From Pseudomonadota bacterium (GTDB lineage Bacteria > Pseudomonadota > Gammaproteobacteria > Steroidobacterales > Steroidobacteraceae): a DNA stretch of 64,000 nt. The position numbers and the translations under genes were made by a program. The stretch's first letter is position 1. Each line of letters starts with the position of its first letter. The stretch lies in the NCBI GenBank assembly GCA_016704655.1, contig JADIZR010000007.1, positions 62,001 to 126,000 of the forward strand, given 5' to 3'. The notes below the pieces were generated by a model. The model was given only the letters and a program-made list of their open reading frames with translations. It made no database searches and was not told the origin of the DNA. Below, piece by piece: positions 26,599 to 34,060 of this stretch.

Positions 26599-26742
26599 CT
26601 AATGCGAGATTCGCTCAATGAAGGGCGCGGCGAATCCTTCAAAGTAGTCGTGATGCCTGGCCGCGAAGTCGTGCACGAACGCGAGAGCTTCGTCGCTTGA
26701 CGTCACGGTTGCTGCGCACCCGTGAGACGTTTCTACGGTCAT
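26599..26742 (-). CDS. possible 47-residue protein
   Basis: A short open frame from the ATG at 26742 to TAG at 26599. The product starts MTVETSHGCAATVTSSDEAL and ends FAAPFIERISH, with an aromatic-rich centre (FVHDFAARHHDYFEGF). It fills the gap between the cardiolipin synthase and a small membrane protein. No family is recognised. Support is only the open frame and sensible composition. Confidence 0.3.
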   Translation of the reverse strand: MTVETSHGCAATVTSSDEALAFVHDFAARHHDYFEGFAAPFIERISH

Positions 26743-26774
26743 GCGCCCACCAGCGTCACGCCGGCGCGTCCGGG

Positions 26775-26897
26775 TCAGCGGTGCCAGCCGATGTCCAAGA
26801 GATGATTCAGGAACAAAGCGGCCGAGATCGCGATCGCCAGGACGAGTGCCACCACCAACGGGCGCGCTTCTGAGTCGAGTTGCTTGAGCATGTTCAT
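26775..26897 (-). CDS. small single-span membrane protein
   Basis: 40 residues from the ATG at 26897, preceded by an AGGA ribosome-binding site. It begins MNMLKQLDSEARP and then has one hydrophobic helix (LVVALVLAIAISAALFLNHL) ending in LDIGWHR. It lies 20 bases after the acyl-CoA dehydrogenase stop on the same strand and may be the last gene of that transcript. Function unknown. Confidence 0.5.
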   Translation of the reverse strand: MNMLKQLDSEARPLVVALVLAIAISAALFLNHLLDIGWHR

Positions 26898-26917
26898 AAC
26901 GTGTCCTCGTGGGCGCA

Positions 26918-28741
26918 TCAGGAAAACGCGAAGTCCCCGTTGCCCATCTGCATCAGGGAACGCGTCGGTGCCAGTGCGCTCTTGCGGTGGGCATCGGCAC
27001 GCGGCAGCAGCCGGTCGAAGTAGAACTCGGCGGTTTGAATCTTGGCGCGGTAGAACTCCGCCGATTCGGCTCCCTTGCCGTTGCGCAGAAACGTCTGGGC
27101 GACCGCGGCTTGCCGGACCCAGAAATGGGCCATCATCACGTAGCCGGAATACATCAGATAGTCGACGCTTGCCGAGCCGACGAGGTCGCGATCCTTGCCA
27201 ACGCGCCGCATGATTTGCAGCGTGAGCAGGTTCCACTCAATGGCGCGCTTTGCCGTCGAGCGCGCCATGCGGCCGATGGACCCGTGCGCGAGCCAATGGG
27301 CCTTCGCCGAACGCAGCATGATGCGACTGAAGTCGCGCACGCATTTTCCGCGCGTCTCCAGCAGGACCTTGCGGCCGAGCAGGTCGAGCGCCTGGATACC
27401 CGTGGTGCCTTCGTACAGCGTTGCGATGCGTGCGTCGCGCGCGATCTGCTCCATGCCGTGCTCGTGGATGTAGCCGTGACCGCCGAAGACCTGCATGCCG
27501 AGGTTGGCGGCTTCCAGTCCCATCTCGGTCAGGAAGCCCTTCAGGATGGGCGTGTAGAAACCTAGCGTGTCGTCGTGCTTGTCCTGCGTCGCGCGGTCTT
27601 GTCTCCGTCCCGCATCGACCATGAGGTCGGCGGTCTGGGCCGCCGCGTAGATCATGGCGCGACCGCCTTCCGCAATGGCTTTTTGGGTCAGCAGCATGCG
27701 ACGCACGTCGGCATGCCAGATCAGCGCATCGGCATTCGCGTCCGGCTCCTTCTTCCCCGTCACGGCACGCATCGAGCGGCGCTCCCGGGCGTAGGCCAGG
27801 GCACCCTGAAACGAGGCTTCCGCATGTGCGATGCCCTGAATGGCGGTGCCGATGCGCGCGGTGTTCATGAACGTGAACATGGCTTCGAGGCCCTTGTTCG
27901 GCTCGAAGATCAGGTGGCCGACGGCAGCGTCGAAATTCAGCACGGCGGTTGCGGAGCCGCGGATACCCATCTTGTGTTCGATGGAGCCGCAGGTCACTGC
28001 GTTACGCGTACGTGTCGACCCATCTTCGCCGACCAGGAACTTGGGCACGACGAACAGCGAAATGCCGCGTGTTCCCGCTGGTGCGCCGGGCAGTCGGGCG
28101 AGAACGATGTGCACGATATTCGGGGCCAGATCGTGCTCGCCTGCAGAGATGAACATCTTCGTGCCGCTGAGCCTGTAGCTGCCGTCCGCTTGTGGCTCTG
28201 CCACGGTTCGCACCTGCCCGAGATCGGTGCCGCACTGCGGCTCGGTCAGGCACATGGTGCCGGTCCACTCGCCGCTGACGAGTGGCGGCAGGTACATCGC
28301 CCTCTGCGCCTCGGTGCCGTAGCGCAAAAGAGTTTCGATGCAACCCAGGCTCAGCCCCGGATACATGTTGAACGACCAGTTGGCCGCACCCATCATTTCA
28401 GTCTTGAAGATGCCGAGCGACGTCGGCAAACCCTGGCCGCCATATTCGCCGGGGAAGGAAAGGCCCTGCCATCCGCCCTCGACGAACTCGCGATAGGCTT
28501 CCTTGAAGCCGACGGGGGTGCTGACATGGCCTGCCTCGAAATGGCAACCCTCGCTGTCACCCGAGAGATTGAGCGGTGCGAGCACTTCTTCGCACAGCTT
28601 GGCGGCACCCTGGAGAATGGCCTCGACCATGTCGGGAGTCGCATCGCCACCGCTGGACAGGCGGGCATAATGCGACGGAAAGTCCAGGACCTCGTTGATC
28701 AGGAAGTTCATGTCGCGCAACGGTGCTTTGTAGGTCGGCAT
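26918..28741 (-). CDS. acyl-CoA dehydrogenase (long form with C-terminal domain)
   Basis: 607 residues from the ATG at 28741 (MPTYKAPLRDMNFLINEVLD). The N-terminal helical part, the central MCLTEPQCGTDLGQVRT flavin-binding segment, YRLSGTKMFISAGEHD, and the C-terminal QVFGGHGYIHEHGMEQIARD with its catalytic-region ARIATLYEGTTGIQALDLLG are all present. The length and extra C-terminal domain match the FadE/DmdC-like group rather than the 380-residue type. It would oxidise an acyl-CoA to the enoyl-CoA using FAD. It is transcribed behind the basic helical protein at 28816, in a cassette with FabR. Confidence 0.88.
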   Translation of the reverse strand: MPTYKAPLRDMNFLINEVLDFPSHYARLSSGGDATPDMVEAILQGAAKLCEEVLAPLNLSGDSEGCHFEAGHVSTPVGFKEAYREFVEGGWQGLSFPGEYGGQGLPTSLGIFKTEMMGAANWSFNMYPGLSLGCIETLLRYGTEAQRAMYLPPLVSGEWTGTMCLTEPQCGTDLGQVRTVAEPQADGSYRLSGTKMFISAGEHDLAPNIVHIVLARLPGAPAGTRGISLFVVPKFLVGEDGSTRTRNAVTCGSIEHKMGIRGSATAVLNFDAAVGHLIFEPNKGLEAMFTFMNTARIGTAIQGIAHAEASFQGALAYARERRSMRAVTGKKEPDANADALIWHADVRRMLLTQKAIAEGGRAMIYAAAQTADLMVDAGRRQDRATQDKHDDTLGFYTPILKGFLTEMGLEAANLGMQVFGGHGYIHEHGMEQIARDARIATLYEGTTGIQALDLLGRKVLLETRGKCVRDFSRIMLRSAKAHWLAHGSIGRMARSTAKRAIEWNLLTLQIMRRVGKDRDLVGSASVDYLMYSGYVMMAHFWVRQAAVAQTFLRNGKGAESAEFYRAKIQTAEFYFDRLLPRADAHRKSALAPTRSLMQMGNGDFAFS

Positions 28742-28815
28742 GGTGAGGGTCTCGTGACAACGGCAAATGCGAATTCGAACGGGTGACAGCAACGATGGGG
28801 CTGGCGTCGCGCGAC

Positions 28816-29331
28816 TCAGCCTAGTTCGCGTATGTGTCGCGCGACGACCAGAAGCTGCGCGCTGCCCATCCGCACGATGTACTTACGGCTCATCGAGTTG
28901 ACGAGCGTGACCGCCCCCGACATGCCGACGCGCGCCGTTTGCTCGGCCACGAAGCCAACGTCGACCTGCCTCAGTGCGCGCATGAAGTAGTAGTCCATGC
29001 CGGCTTCGACGAGTTCGCTCACCACTTGCGCCATGGCTTCCGCATGACCGGGGTACTCGGGCGCTGCTTCCAGAGCCTCGAGCACGGCGTGCGTTTTTGC
29101 GCGCAGCGACTCCGGGTAGTGGAAGCGCAGCGACGGCTGCGCTGCGGCCGCAGCCCGCGCGGGGCGCGTGGCGGGGCTGATCGTCCGGCGTGCGTCGACG
29201 GCGTGTGGGGCCGGTCGCATCACCGCGGGCTTTCGTGCCGCCTTGGCAATCACCTTGTGAGCCGTTACCGCCCGGGATCCGACGGAAGCCTTGCGGACCG
29301 TCCTGACACTGGTCGCAGCACTCTTGGTCAT
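28816..29331 (-). CDS. basic, Ala-rich helical protein of unknown function
   Basis: 171 residues from the ATG at 29331. The first 70 residues are rich in Ala, Lys, Arg and Pro (SAATSVRTVRKASVGSRAV and similar) and could bind DNA or a polymer surface. The rest forms helices (ESLRAKTHAVLEALEAAPEY, VVSELVEAGMDYYFMRALRQ, MSRKYIVRMGSAQLLVVARH). The layout is phasin-like but no signature confirms it. It sits upstream of the acyl-CoA dehydrogenase and has a FabR-like palindrome in front, so it may belong to a fatty-acid-controlled operon. Confidence 0.45.
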   Translation of the reverse strand: MTKSAATSVRTVRKASVGSRAVTAHKVIAKAARKPAVMRPAPHAVDARRTISPATRPARAAAAAQPSLRFHYPESLRAKTHAVLEALEAAPEYPGHAEAMAQVVSELVEAGMDYYFMRALRQVDVGFVAEQTARVGMSGAVTLVNSMSRKYIVRMGSAQLLVVARHIRELG

Positions 29332-29387
29332 TGCTATTCGGGTTCCTGGCCCGCTCGATCGACCCGGTGATTCCGGTTGACTGCATT

Positions 29388-29403
29388 GTGTACAAGTGTC
29401 CAC
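29388..29403. promoter_or_regulatory. FabR-like palindromic operator
   Basis: GTGTACAAGTGTCCAC is an imperfect palindrome. On the minus strand, AGTGGACACTTGTACAC closely matches the E. coli FabR target as I recall it (A-G-C-G-T-A-C-A-N-N-T-G-T-A-C-G-C-T). It lies between the divergent basic-protein gene (start 29331) and the FabR-type gene (start 29577). TTGACT on the minus strand immediately upstream (29408-29413) could be the -35 of the basic-protein/acyl-CoA dehydrogenase transcript. Regulation by the adjacent FabR is inferred. Confidence 0.45.
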
Positions 29404-29513
29404 TGAAAGTCAACTATTGGTAATTCGCTGGGAACGGCTATCCTTAAAGGACTGCTGCTGCGTGCCAACCCCTGATGTCATGCTTGCGCTGCGATCGGCT
29501 CGATAAGGTAAGA

Positions 29514-29523
29514 TACATATGTA
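29514..29523. promoter_or_regulatory. short palindrome upstream of the fabR-like gene
   Basis: TACATATGTA is a perfect 10-bp palindrome 54 bases before the fabR-like ATG, followed by the inverted pair CACCGG/CCGGTG. It could be part of an autoregulatory site or the promoter. The evidence is position and symmetry only. Confidence 0.3.
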
Positions 29524-29576
29524 CACCGGTACTCCCGGTGCACTGCTCCGTTTCTTCCGCCATACGAGGACTGCCC

Positions 29577-30278
29577 ATGGCGCCCGCACCGCACGTCGCC
29601 AAGCGCGAGGATTCGCTGACGCGCGGCGAGCGCAAGAACCTGACGCGCAACGGCCTGTTGCAAGCGGCGCTCAACCTCATCGGCGAGGGACGCAGCTTCA
29701 CCAGCCTCGGCATCCGCGAGATCGCGCGCGAGGCGGGAATCGTGCCGAACGCGTTCTATCGCCACTTTCGCAACACCGACGAACTCGGCCTGGCGCTGGT
29801 CGAAGAGGTGGGCATCACGCTGCGCCGGCTCCTGCGAGAGGCGCGCCAGGTGGGCGAGGGAAAAAGCGAAATGGTTCGCCGCTCGGTGCTCGTCTACCAG
29901 CACTACGTGAAGCAGAACCGGCTCCTGTTCCTGTTCATTTCCAGTGAGCGTGCTGGCGGCAGCCGCATCCTGCGTCTTGCGATCCGCAACGAGGTGAGCC
30001 ACTTCACCCACGAGATGGCGCAGGACCTCCGCCGCCTCGGTGCCTACGAGGGGCTGTCGACCTCGAGCCTGCAGATGATCTGCGGACTGATCGTCACGGC
30101 GATGCTGGGTGCGGCGCCGGAAATACTGGATCTTCCGGCGGGACAACCGCTGCTGGAAGCCGAGATGACCGAAGACTTCGTCCGGCAGTTGCAGTTGATC
30201 TTGCTCGGCGCTTCGTGCTGGAGGGACCAGCCGCCGGCATTACTCGCTTCTTCCAGGATGCGACCGAAGCAACCTTAG
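29577..30278 (+). CDS. fabR: TetR-family regulator, FabR type
   Basis: 233 residues from the ATG at 29577. The DNA-binding domain reads TRNGLLQAALNLIGEGRSFT, then SLGIREIAREAGIVPNAFYRHFRNTDELG, very close to the FabR pattern (S-L-R-E-V-A-R-E-A-G-I-x-P-x-x-F-Y-R-H-F). The following VEEVGITLRRLLREARQ also matches. FabR represses unsaturated fatty acid synthesis genes in response to acyl-ACP/acyl-CoA pools. The chromosomal fabA/fabB targets are not in this window. The divergent basic protein and acyl-CoA dehydrogenase are the likely local targets. Confidence 0.85.
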   Translation: MAPAPHVAKREDSLTRGERKNLTRNGLLQAALNLIGEGRSFTSLGIREIAREAGIVPNAFYRHFRNTDELGLALVEEVGITLRRLLREARQVGEGKSEMVRRSVLVYQHYVKQNRLLFLFISSERAGGSRILRLAIRNEVSHFTHEMAQDLRRLGAYEGLSTSSLQMICGLIVTAMLGAAPEILDLPAGQPLLEAEMTEDFVRQLQLILLGASCWRDQPPALLASSRMRPKQP

Positions 30279-30519
30279 CCCCGGCGCGAGGCGCGAAGCG
30301 GCACTCGCCCGCTGTAATGCGGGTCAGCGGCGTTCGACTGATTTGACGACGCCGTCGACTGCCATTGGCGCACGTTAACAGTCGGCGATACGCTCGCTAT
30401 CTCGCGATATGAAGTCCAGATCCGACCGGCCGTTGCTCGGTGTGATTACCACGCCAGCATCAGCCAGCGCCGGCCAGCGTCAGGCCCAGCGACCGCCGCC
30501 CGACCTTCTGAAGTTACTT

Positions 30520-30662
30520 TGGCTGGACTTGGCTGATGTGGCCTCAGCCTGGCGAGGAATTGGAGCGGGTGGTGGGAATCGAACACGCGTGAGTTGCCCG
30601 GCTCCGCCCGCCGGATCAAATACTTACAGACGACGTCGACTCTGAGTGCGATTGGCGTGTGA
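30520..30662. repeat. att-like tRNA-Gly 3'-end copy 3 with conserved left flank and arm repeat
   Basis: 30561-30589 is the tRNA-Gly 3' end with two changes (GGTGGG and GAACACGCG). The 40 bases to its left (TTGGCTGGACTTGGCTGATG, then CCTCAGCCTGGCGAGGAATT) closely match those left of copy 4. The arm motif GTGCGATTGGCGTGTGA is at 30646-30662. It separates the FabR cassette from the DUF1254 cassette. No gene is supported between 30279 and 30777. Confidence 0.72.
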
Positions 30663-30777
30663 ATTTCCGGCGAACCTGCAGTTCGACGAGAGCTGCGACC
30701 CATTTGCGGACGTTGGAGGGCCCGGGATCGACGCGAAGCGGTCGTGCGCGACTTTAATCGGCGCCGGACACCATTGC

Positions 30778-31791
30778 TTACTTGGCGAGCTGTGCGTCCG
30801 GAAACTTCCACGTACCGTCGACGACTTCCTTGCGCGGCTGATACATCCTAACGACGTAGCTCCAGCCCGGAGTAATCGGCAGGTAGTTCGCGGCCGAGGG
30901 GTCACCGCCGAAATGAACGGTGACGCTGCCATCGGCGTTCCGCTTCGCAGTGACGTTGTTCACTGAATATGCGTTGCGGTCGTTAGGCTCCATGAATCCC
31001 TTGGCGTTGTAGACGGTAATGGACCAGAAGCCATCCACAGGAACGTCGCGGGCCGTCAGGACGTAAGGGGTCTGACCGTTGTTGATCGGCGGCACACCGT
31101 TCTGATAGACCGCGGCTTCCTTGGGATTGCCACCCCATCCGTAGGCCGTGCCGAGCAAATGATCGATCGGGTTGAGCTTCGCCTTGTCTCCAAACATGCC
31201 CGAGGCGTCGGCCTTGGTCGCGGCCAGCACGTTGAGCGCGTCACGGACTGTGCGAAGCGATGCCTCGTCCCAATCGGGAACCTCAAAGGTTCCGACGCTG
31301 GCTTGCTCCGCCCGGACGCGGTCCTGCAGTGAGTTCGCGGCCTTCATGTCTGCCGGGTCGTTGGGGTCAGCGAAGGTACGCAACAGGACCATGACATACC
31401 GTGTCCCCACCTTCTCGCGGGTCAGGTGAACCTGCCCCGCCCCATGCTCTACGGGGAGCATCGAGTGATCCTGATTGATGACCAGCATCGACTGGAATCG
31501 GTGGCCAGGGTCCGGCTTTATGATCGTGACCGGGGTCGTGAGGTCAAACACGCCGGCCGAGTACAGGGTGTCACGGTTCATCCGGATGACGTCCTGCTTA
31601 TCGACAGGCGTCATGCCGCGGATGTGCAGAAACGTACCGAAAGCGCCCTGCGCGGCGTAGCGCTTCATCGTCATGTCCGTCTCAGCGCGAACGAAGTTGT
31701 CGACTGTCACCTTGTCAGCCGCCGACGCCGCGTTCATCGCGAGGCAAGCCAGCCCGATCACTGCCAGTACGGCGGTACGCGGATTCTTCAT
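30778..31791 (-). CDS. exported DUF1254/DUF1214-type protein
   Basis: 337 residues. A signal peptide (TAVLAVIGLACLAMNAASAA) opens the protein. The DUF1254-like N-terminal half contains VIRMNRDTLYSAGVFDLTTP and RFQSMLVINQDHSM. The DUF1214-like C-terminal half contains DVPVDGFWSITVYNAKGF, then NAYSVNNVTAKRNADGSVTV and WSYVVRMYQPRKEV. Proteins of this kind are secreted and of unknown activity. The 31802 gene ends 10 bases upstream of this start, so the two are probably one operon. They are the only genes in the cassette between att copies 3 and 4. Confidence 0.8.
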   Translation of the reverse strand: MKNPRTAVLAVIGLACLAMNAASAADKVTVDNFVRAETDMTMKRYAAQGAFGTFLHIRGMTPVDKQDVIRMNRDTLYSAGVFDLTTPVTIIKPDPGHRFQSMLVINQDHSMLPVEHGAGQVHLTREKVGTRYVMVLLRTFADPNDPADMKAANSLQDRVRAEQASVGTFEVPDWDEASLRTVRDALNVLAATKADASGMFGDKAKLNPIDHLLGTAYGWGGNPKEAAVYQNGVPPINNGQTPYVLTARDVPVDGFWSITVYNAKGFMEPNDRNAYSVNNVTAKRNADGSVTVHFGGDPSAANYLPITPGWSYVVRMYQPRKEVVDGTWKFPDAQLAK

Positions 31792-31801
31792 TTCGGTGTC
31801 T

Positions 31802-32623
31802 TCAGGGCTTGTAGTTGCTCATGCCCGGGCCGGTCTTGTCGTACACGTTGAAGAACTCGTCCGGCATGATCGTGGCAACTCCACCGACCGGCACCTCGAT
31901 GTAGTTCTTGTCCAGCGTCTTGACCCGGAATTTCCAGCCCGGCGGGAGCTTCTTGAAGTTGCTGGCGCCTGCGGCAACGAACTGCTCGAAAGTGTGCTGC
32001 GGTTCGAGGCCCTGTTGGAAGCCCTTCATGATCCAGGTGTTGCCTTCCGCATCGTCGAGAAGCAATACCGTAGTGCCCTTGTTCCAACCCAGTCCGCTCT
32101 TGCGTGCGATGGTCATGGGTTTGTAGGGCGTGCTTTCTGCGACACCGCCGGCGTTGTCGCCCATGTCCAGTTGGGCGACCCAGGAAGCCTTTATGCCATT
32201 GAAGTCCCGCTCGACGCCCATTTCGATCTCGGTCCAATCGGGGAGCCAAACTTTTGGTCCGTTCAATGACGCGCCGAGGACACCAAGATCCGTCTTCATC
32301 TTGGCGAAATCGAGACCCTCGACCTGTGCCTGCGGAGCGGTGTCCTTCGTCGCAGGGATGCCCTTGGTCGTGAACATGCTGTTGTAGCACTCAGCGACCA
32401 GCTTGCCGGACTTCGCATCGCGATGGGCGAGGAAGATTTCGATGAAGCGAGTCTTGTGCATGTGGTCGAAACGACCGGATTTCGCGCCGGCACCGTCGGC
32501 GAGCACCTTGGGCGCCGCCGCCGGTAATCCTTGCGCGAAAGACGCTTCCGCGGCCACCGTCAACATGACGGCCGCCAGCAATCCAACCTTCAATGCACCG
32601 AAAGACGCAGTTGCCGTACCCAT
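31802..32623 (-). CDS. exported protein of unknown function
   Basis: 273 residues from the ATG at 32623. A signal peptide is seen (ALKVGLLAAVMLTVAAEASF, then AQG). The mature protein contains HMHKTRFIEIFLAHRDAKSG, YNSMFTTKGIPATKD, VWLPDWTEIEMGVERDFNG and YIEVPVGGVATIMPDEFFNV, with no cysteine-rich or catalytic motif that I recognise. It lies upstream of and close to the DUF1254-type gene, suggesting a shared periplasmic role. A longer start at 32881 is unlikely because the signal peptide would be internal. Confidence 0.6.
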   Translation of the reverse strand: MGTATASFGALKVGLLAAVMLTVAAEASFAQGLPAAAPKVLADGAGAKSGRFDHMHKTRFIEIFLAHRDAKSGKLVAECYNSMFTTKGIPATKDTAPQAQVEGLDFAKMKTDLGVLGASLNGPKVWLPDWTEIEMGVERDFNGIKASWVAQLDMGDNAGGVAESTPYKPMTIARKSGLGWNKGTTVLLLDDAEGNTWIMKGFQQGLEPQHTFEQFVAAGASNFKKLPPGWKFRVKTLDKNYIEVPVGGVATIMPDEFFNVYDKTGPGMSNYKP

Positions 32624-32951
32624 TTCCTTCTCCGCAGGGGCAATGAACGACCGTACAGCAACGCCATTCCACTCGCATCCGGGATAGACGTACCGCGGAC
32701 GTTTCGCTTCGGCTGATCGATTCCTTGGCCGACACCGTGCGCCGTTCGAACATATCCACAGTCCGCTGGTGGCCGACAGTACCCGGTCGCGAATGTGCGC
32801 TTCGAGAATCGTGATCCGCCCGCAAACGAACGTCGGCAACCGTCGCCCGCGTGTGAAACCAGAGCCGGCGCCGGACGACACCAGCCAGCGCGGGACAGAA
32901 TGCAGACTTGGGACGACCGCGCGATCAAGAACTAGCTCGCGCGAGAAACTC

Positions 32952-33097
32952 TGGCTGGAGCTGGCTGACGCCGTCTCAGCCTGGCGGGAATTTGGAGCGG
33001 GTGATGGGAATCGAACCCACGTGAGCCATGCTGCCCCGCACGCTGAATCAATCAGTTACGAATGCCGGCGATACCGCGTGTGATTGGCGTGTGAATG
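32952..33097. repeat. att-like tRNA-Gly 3'-end copy 4 with conserved left flank and arm repeat
   Basis: 32993-33021 equals the last 29 bases of the tRNA-Gly gene. The left flank (TGGCTGGAGCTGGCTGACGC, CTCAGCCTGGCGGGAATT) matches that of copy 3. The arm motif GCGTGTGATTGGCGTGTGAA lies at 33076-33095. It is the best-preserved unit and lies 0.8 kb from the intact tRNA. The 540 bases between the DUF1254 operon and the toxin gene (32624-33164) contain no gene beyond this site. Confidence 0.75.
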
Positions 33098-33116
33098 CCA
33101 GATCCTGCGGAAATTT

Positions 33117-33136
33117 ATTATGCTGTATCTTGCATA
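33117..33136. promoter_or_regulatory. palindromic operator of the toxin-antitoxin pair
   Basis: TTATGC and GCATAA form an inverted repeat separated by eight bases in an AT-rich stretch directly upstream of the toxin gene. Toxin-antitoxin operons of this type are repressed by the antitoxin binding such a palindrome over the promoter. The site is read from symmetry and position. Confidence 0.45.
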
Positions 33137-33164
33137 AAAGAGTCTGCACGACTATGCTCTCGCC

Positions 33165-33497
33165 TTGAAACCTGTCGTCTGGCTCGGAAGCTCGAAGTCC
33201 GACCTCAAGGCCTTCCCGGCTACCGCGATGGACGACATGGGTCACCAGCTCTTTCGGGTTCAATGCGGACTCGACCCTGACGACTGGAAGCCCATGGCAT
33301 CGATCGGGTCCGGCGTCCGTGAAATCCGGGTTCGCGATCCGTCCGGAGCGTTTCGGACCATCTATTTGGCGATGCGGCCCGAAGCGGTTTACGTACTGCA
33401 TTGCTTTCGTAAGAAGACGCCCAAGACCGCACTTCAAGACATCGAGTTGGCACGAGAGCGGCTCGCCCGAGTTCCCAGGAAGGCATCCCATGGCTAG
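33165..33497 (+). CDS. RelE/HigB-type toxin (phage Gp49-like, DUF891)
   Basis: 110 residues starting at a TTG. VVWLGSSKSDLKAFPATAMD and DDMGHQLFRVQCGLDPDDWK, then VREIRVRDPSGAFRTIYLAM and VYVLHCFRKKTPKTA are typical of the Gp49-like HigB toxins that cut mRNA on the ribosome. The end overlaps the antitoxin start by eight bases, toxin first, the HigBA order. It is the only module in the cassette next to the tRNA. Confidence 0.8.
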   Translation: MKPVVWLGSSKSDLKAFPATAMDDMGHQLFRVQCGLDPDDWKPMASIGSGVREIRVRDPSGAFRTIYLAMRPEAVYVLHCFRKKTPKTALQDIELARERLARVPRKASHG

Positions 33498-33762
33498 GAA
33501 GAATGTCCGCAGCGTATTTCAGGATCTCTATGCCGAGGATCGGGCCGCGGAGATGGAGATGCGTTCGCTCCTTCTGCAAGGTCTTGGAAGTTGGCTGGCA
33601 GACTCCGGCATGACGCAAGCGGAGGCGGCAAAGATCCTTGCAGTCACCCAGGCGAGGGTCTCCGACATCAAGCGCGGCAAGATCAGTTCGTTCAGCCTCG
33701 ACTTGCTCGTCCGCCTCGCGGCTAGAGCGGGGCTGAATCCGAGGCTGAAGTTAGTCGCTTGA
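33490..33762 (+). CDS. XRE-type antitoxin
   Basis: 90 residues from the ATG at 33490. A helix-turn-helix is visible (MTQAEAAKILAVTQARVSDI, then KRGKISSFSLDLLVRLAARAG), the DUF2384-free HigA/XRE pattern that goes with Gp49-like toxins. It overlaps the toxin gene and is expected to repress the palindrome at 33117. The pair could stabilise the cassette at the tRNA. Confidence 0.8.
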   Translation: MARKNVRSVFQDLYAEDRAAEMEMRSLLLQGLGSWLADSGMTQAEAAKILAVTQARVSDIKRGKISSFSLDLLVRLAARAGLNPRLKLVA

Positions 33763-33816
33763 GTGAATGCCTTACGCGGACGCGTCGAATGACGCAGAAA
33801 CGGGCAAGCGAAGAAG

Positions 33817-33890
33817 TGGAGCGGGTGATGGGAATCGAACCCACGCTAGTAGCTTGGGAAGCTACAGTTCTACCATTGAACTACACCCGC
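33817..33890 (-). tRNA. tRNA-Gly(CCC)
   Basis: The minus strand reads GCGGGTG (acceptor), D-arm GTTC-AATGGTA-GAAC, anticodon stem GTAGC/GCTAC with loop TTCCCAA, and T-arm with TTCGATT. It closes with CACCCGC, a T discriminator and an encoded CCA. All stems pair. Loop positions 34-36 are CCC, decoding GGG. It is the only complete copy. Its 3' end is repeated four times to the left and its 5' half twice to the right, so this gene is the integration hotspot of the region. Confidence 0.9.
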
Positions 33891-34018
33891 GCTGGCCGCC
33901 GATTCTATGCACGTTCCCGATGGTCGGCAAATCGACGGTCCGACCTTGCCGGTAGAGTAACGGTCGGGCACCGATCAATCGCCCCGCGCTTTCGCATCAG
34001 CTTGCTACCGTCGCGACG
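33849..34018. repeat. 170-bp inverted repeat, left copy (tRNA-Gly 5' half plus upstream DNA)
   Basis: Identical, as far as I can read, to the reverse complement of 37724-37893. It contains the tRNA from its 5' end to the 3' side of the anticodon stem, the tRNA promoter and 90 further bases. Together the two copies bracket the DUF2298/GtrA/GT2 genes. Confidence 0.8.
33902..33930 (-). promoter_or_regulatory. promoter of the tRNA-Gly gene
   Basis: On the minus strand: TTGCCG, 17 bases, TAGAAT, then the tRNA 11 bases further. The same -35 and -10 with a 17-base spacer are kept in both duplicated 5' copies (37815-37843 and near 42660), even where the spacer bases differ in the latter. That conservation supports function. 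Confidence 0.6.
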
Positions 34019-34060
34019 CCGCGTCGGGCCACACCGTCACCTTGTGCGAGTTATGGCAGG

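Noticed and set aside
20938..33890. Integron-like interpretation of the tRNA-bounded cassettes
   Set aside because: There is no intI, no attC-type palindromes and no uniform gene orientation. The repeats are tRNA 3' ends, which fits tyrosine-integrase targeting of a tRNA instead.
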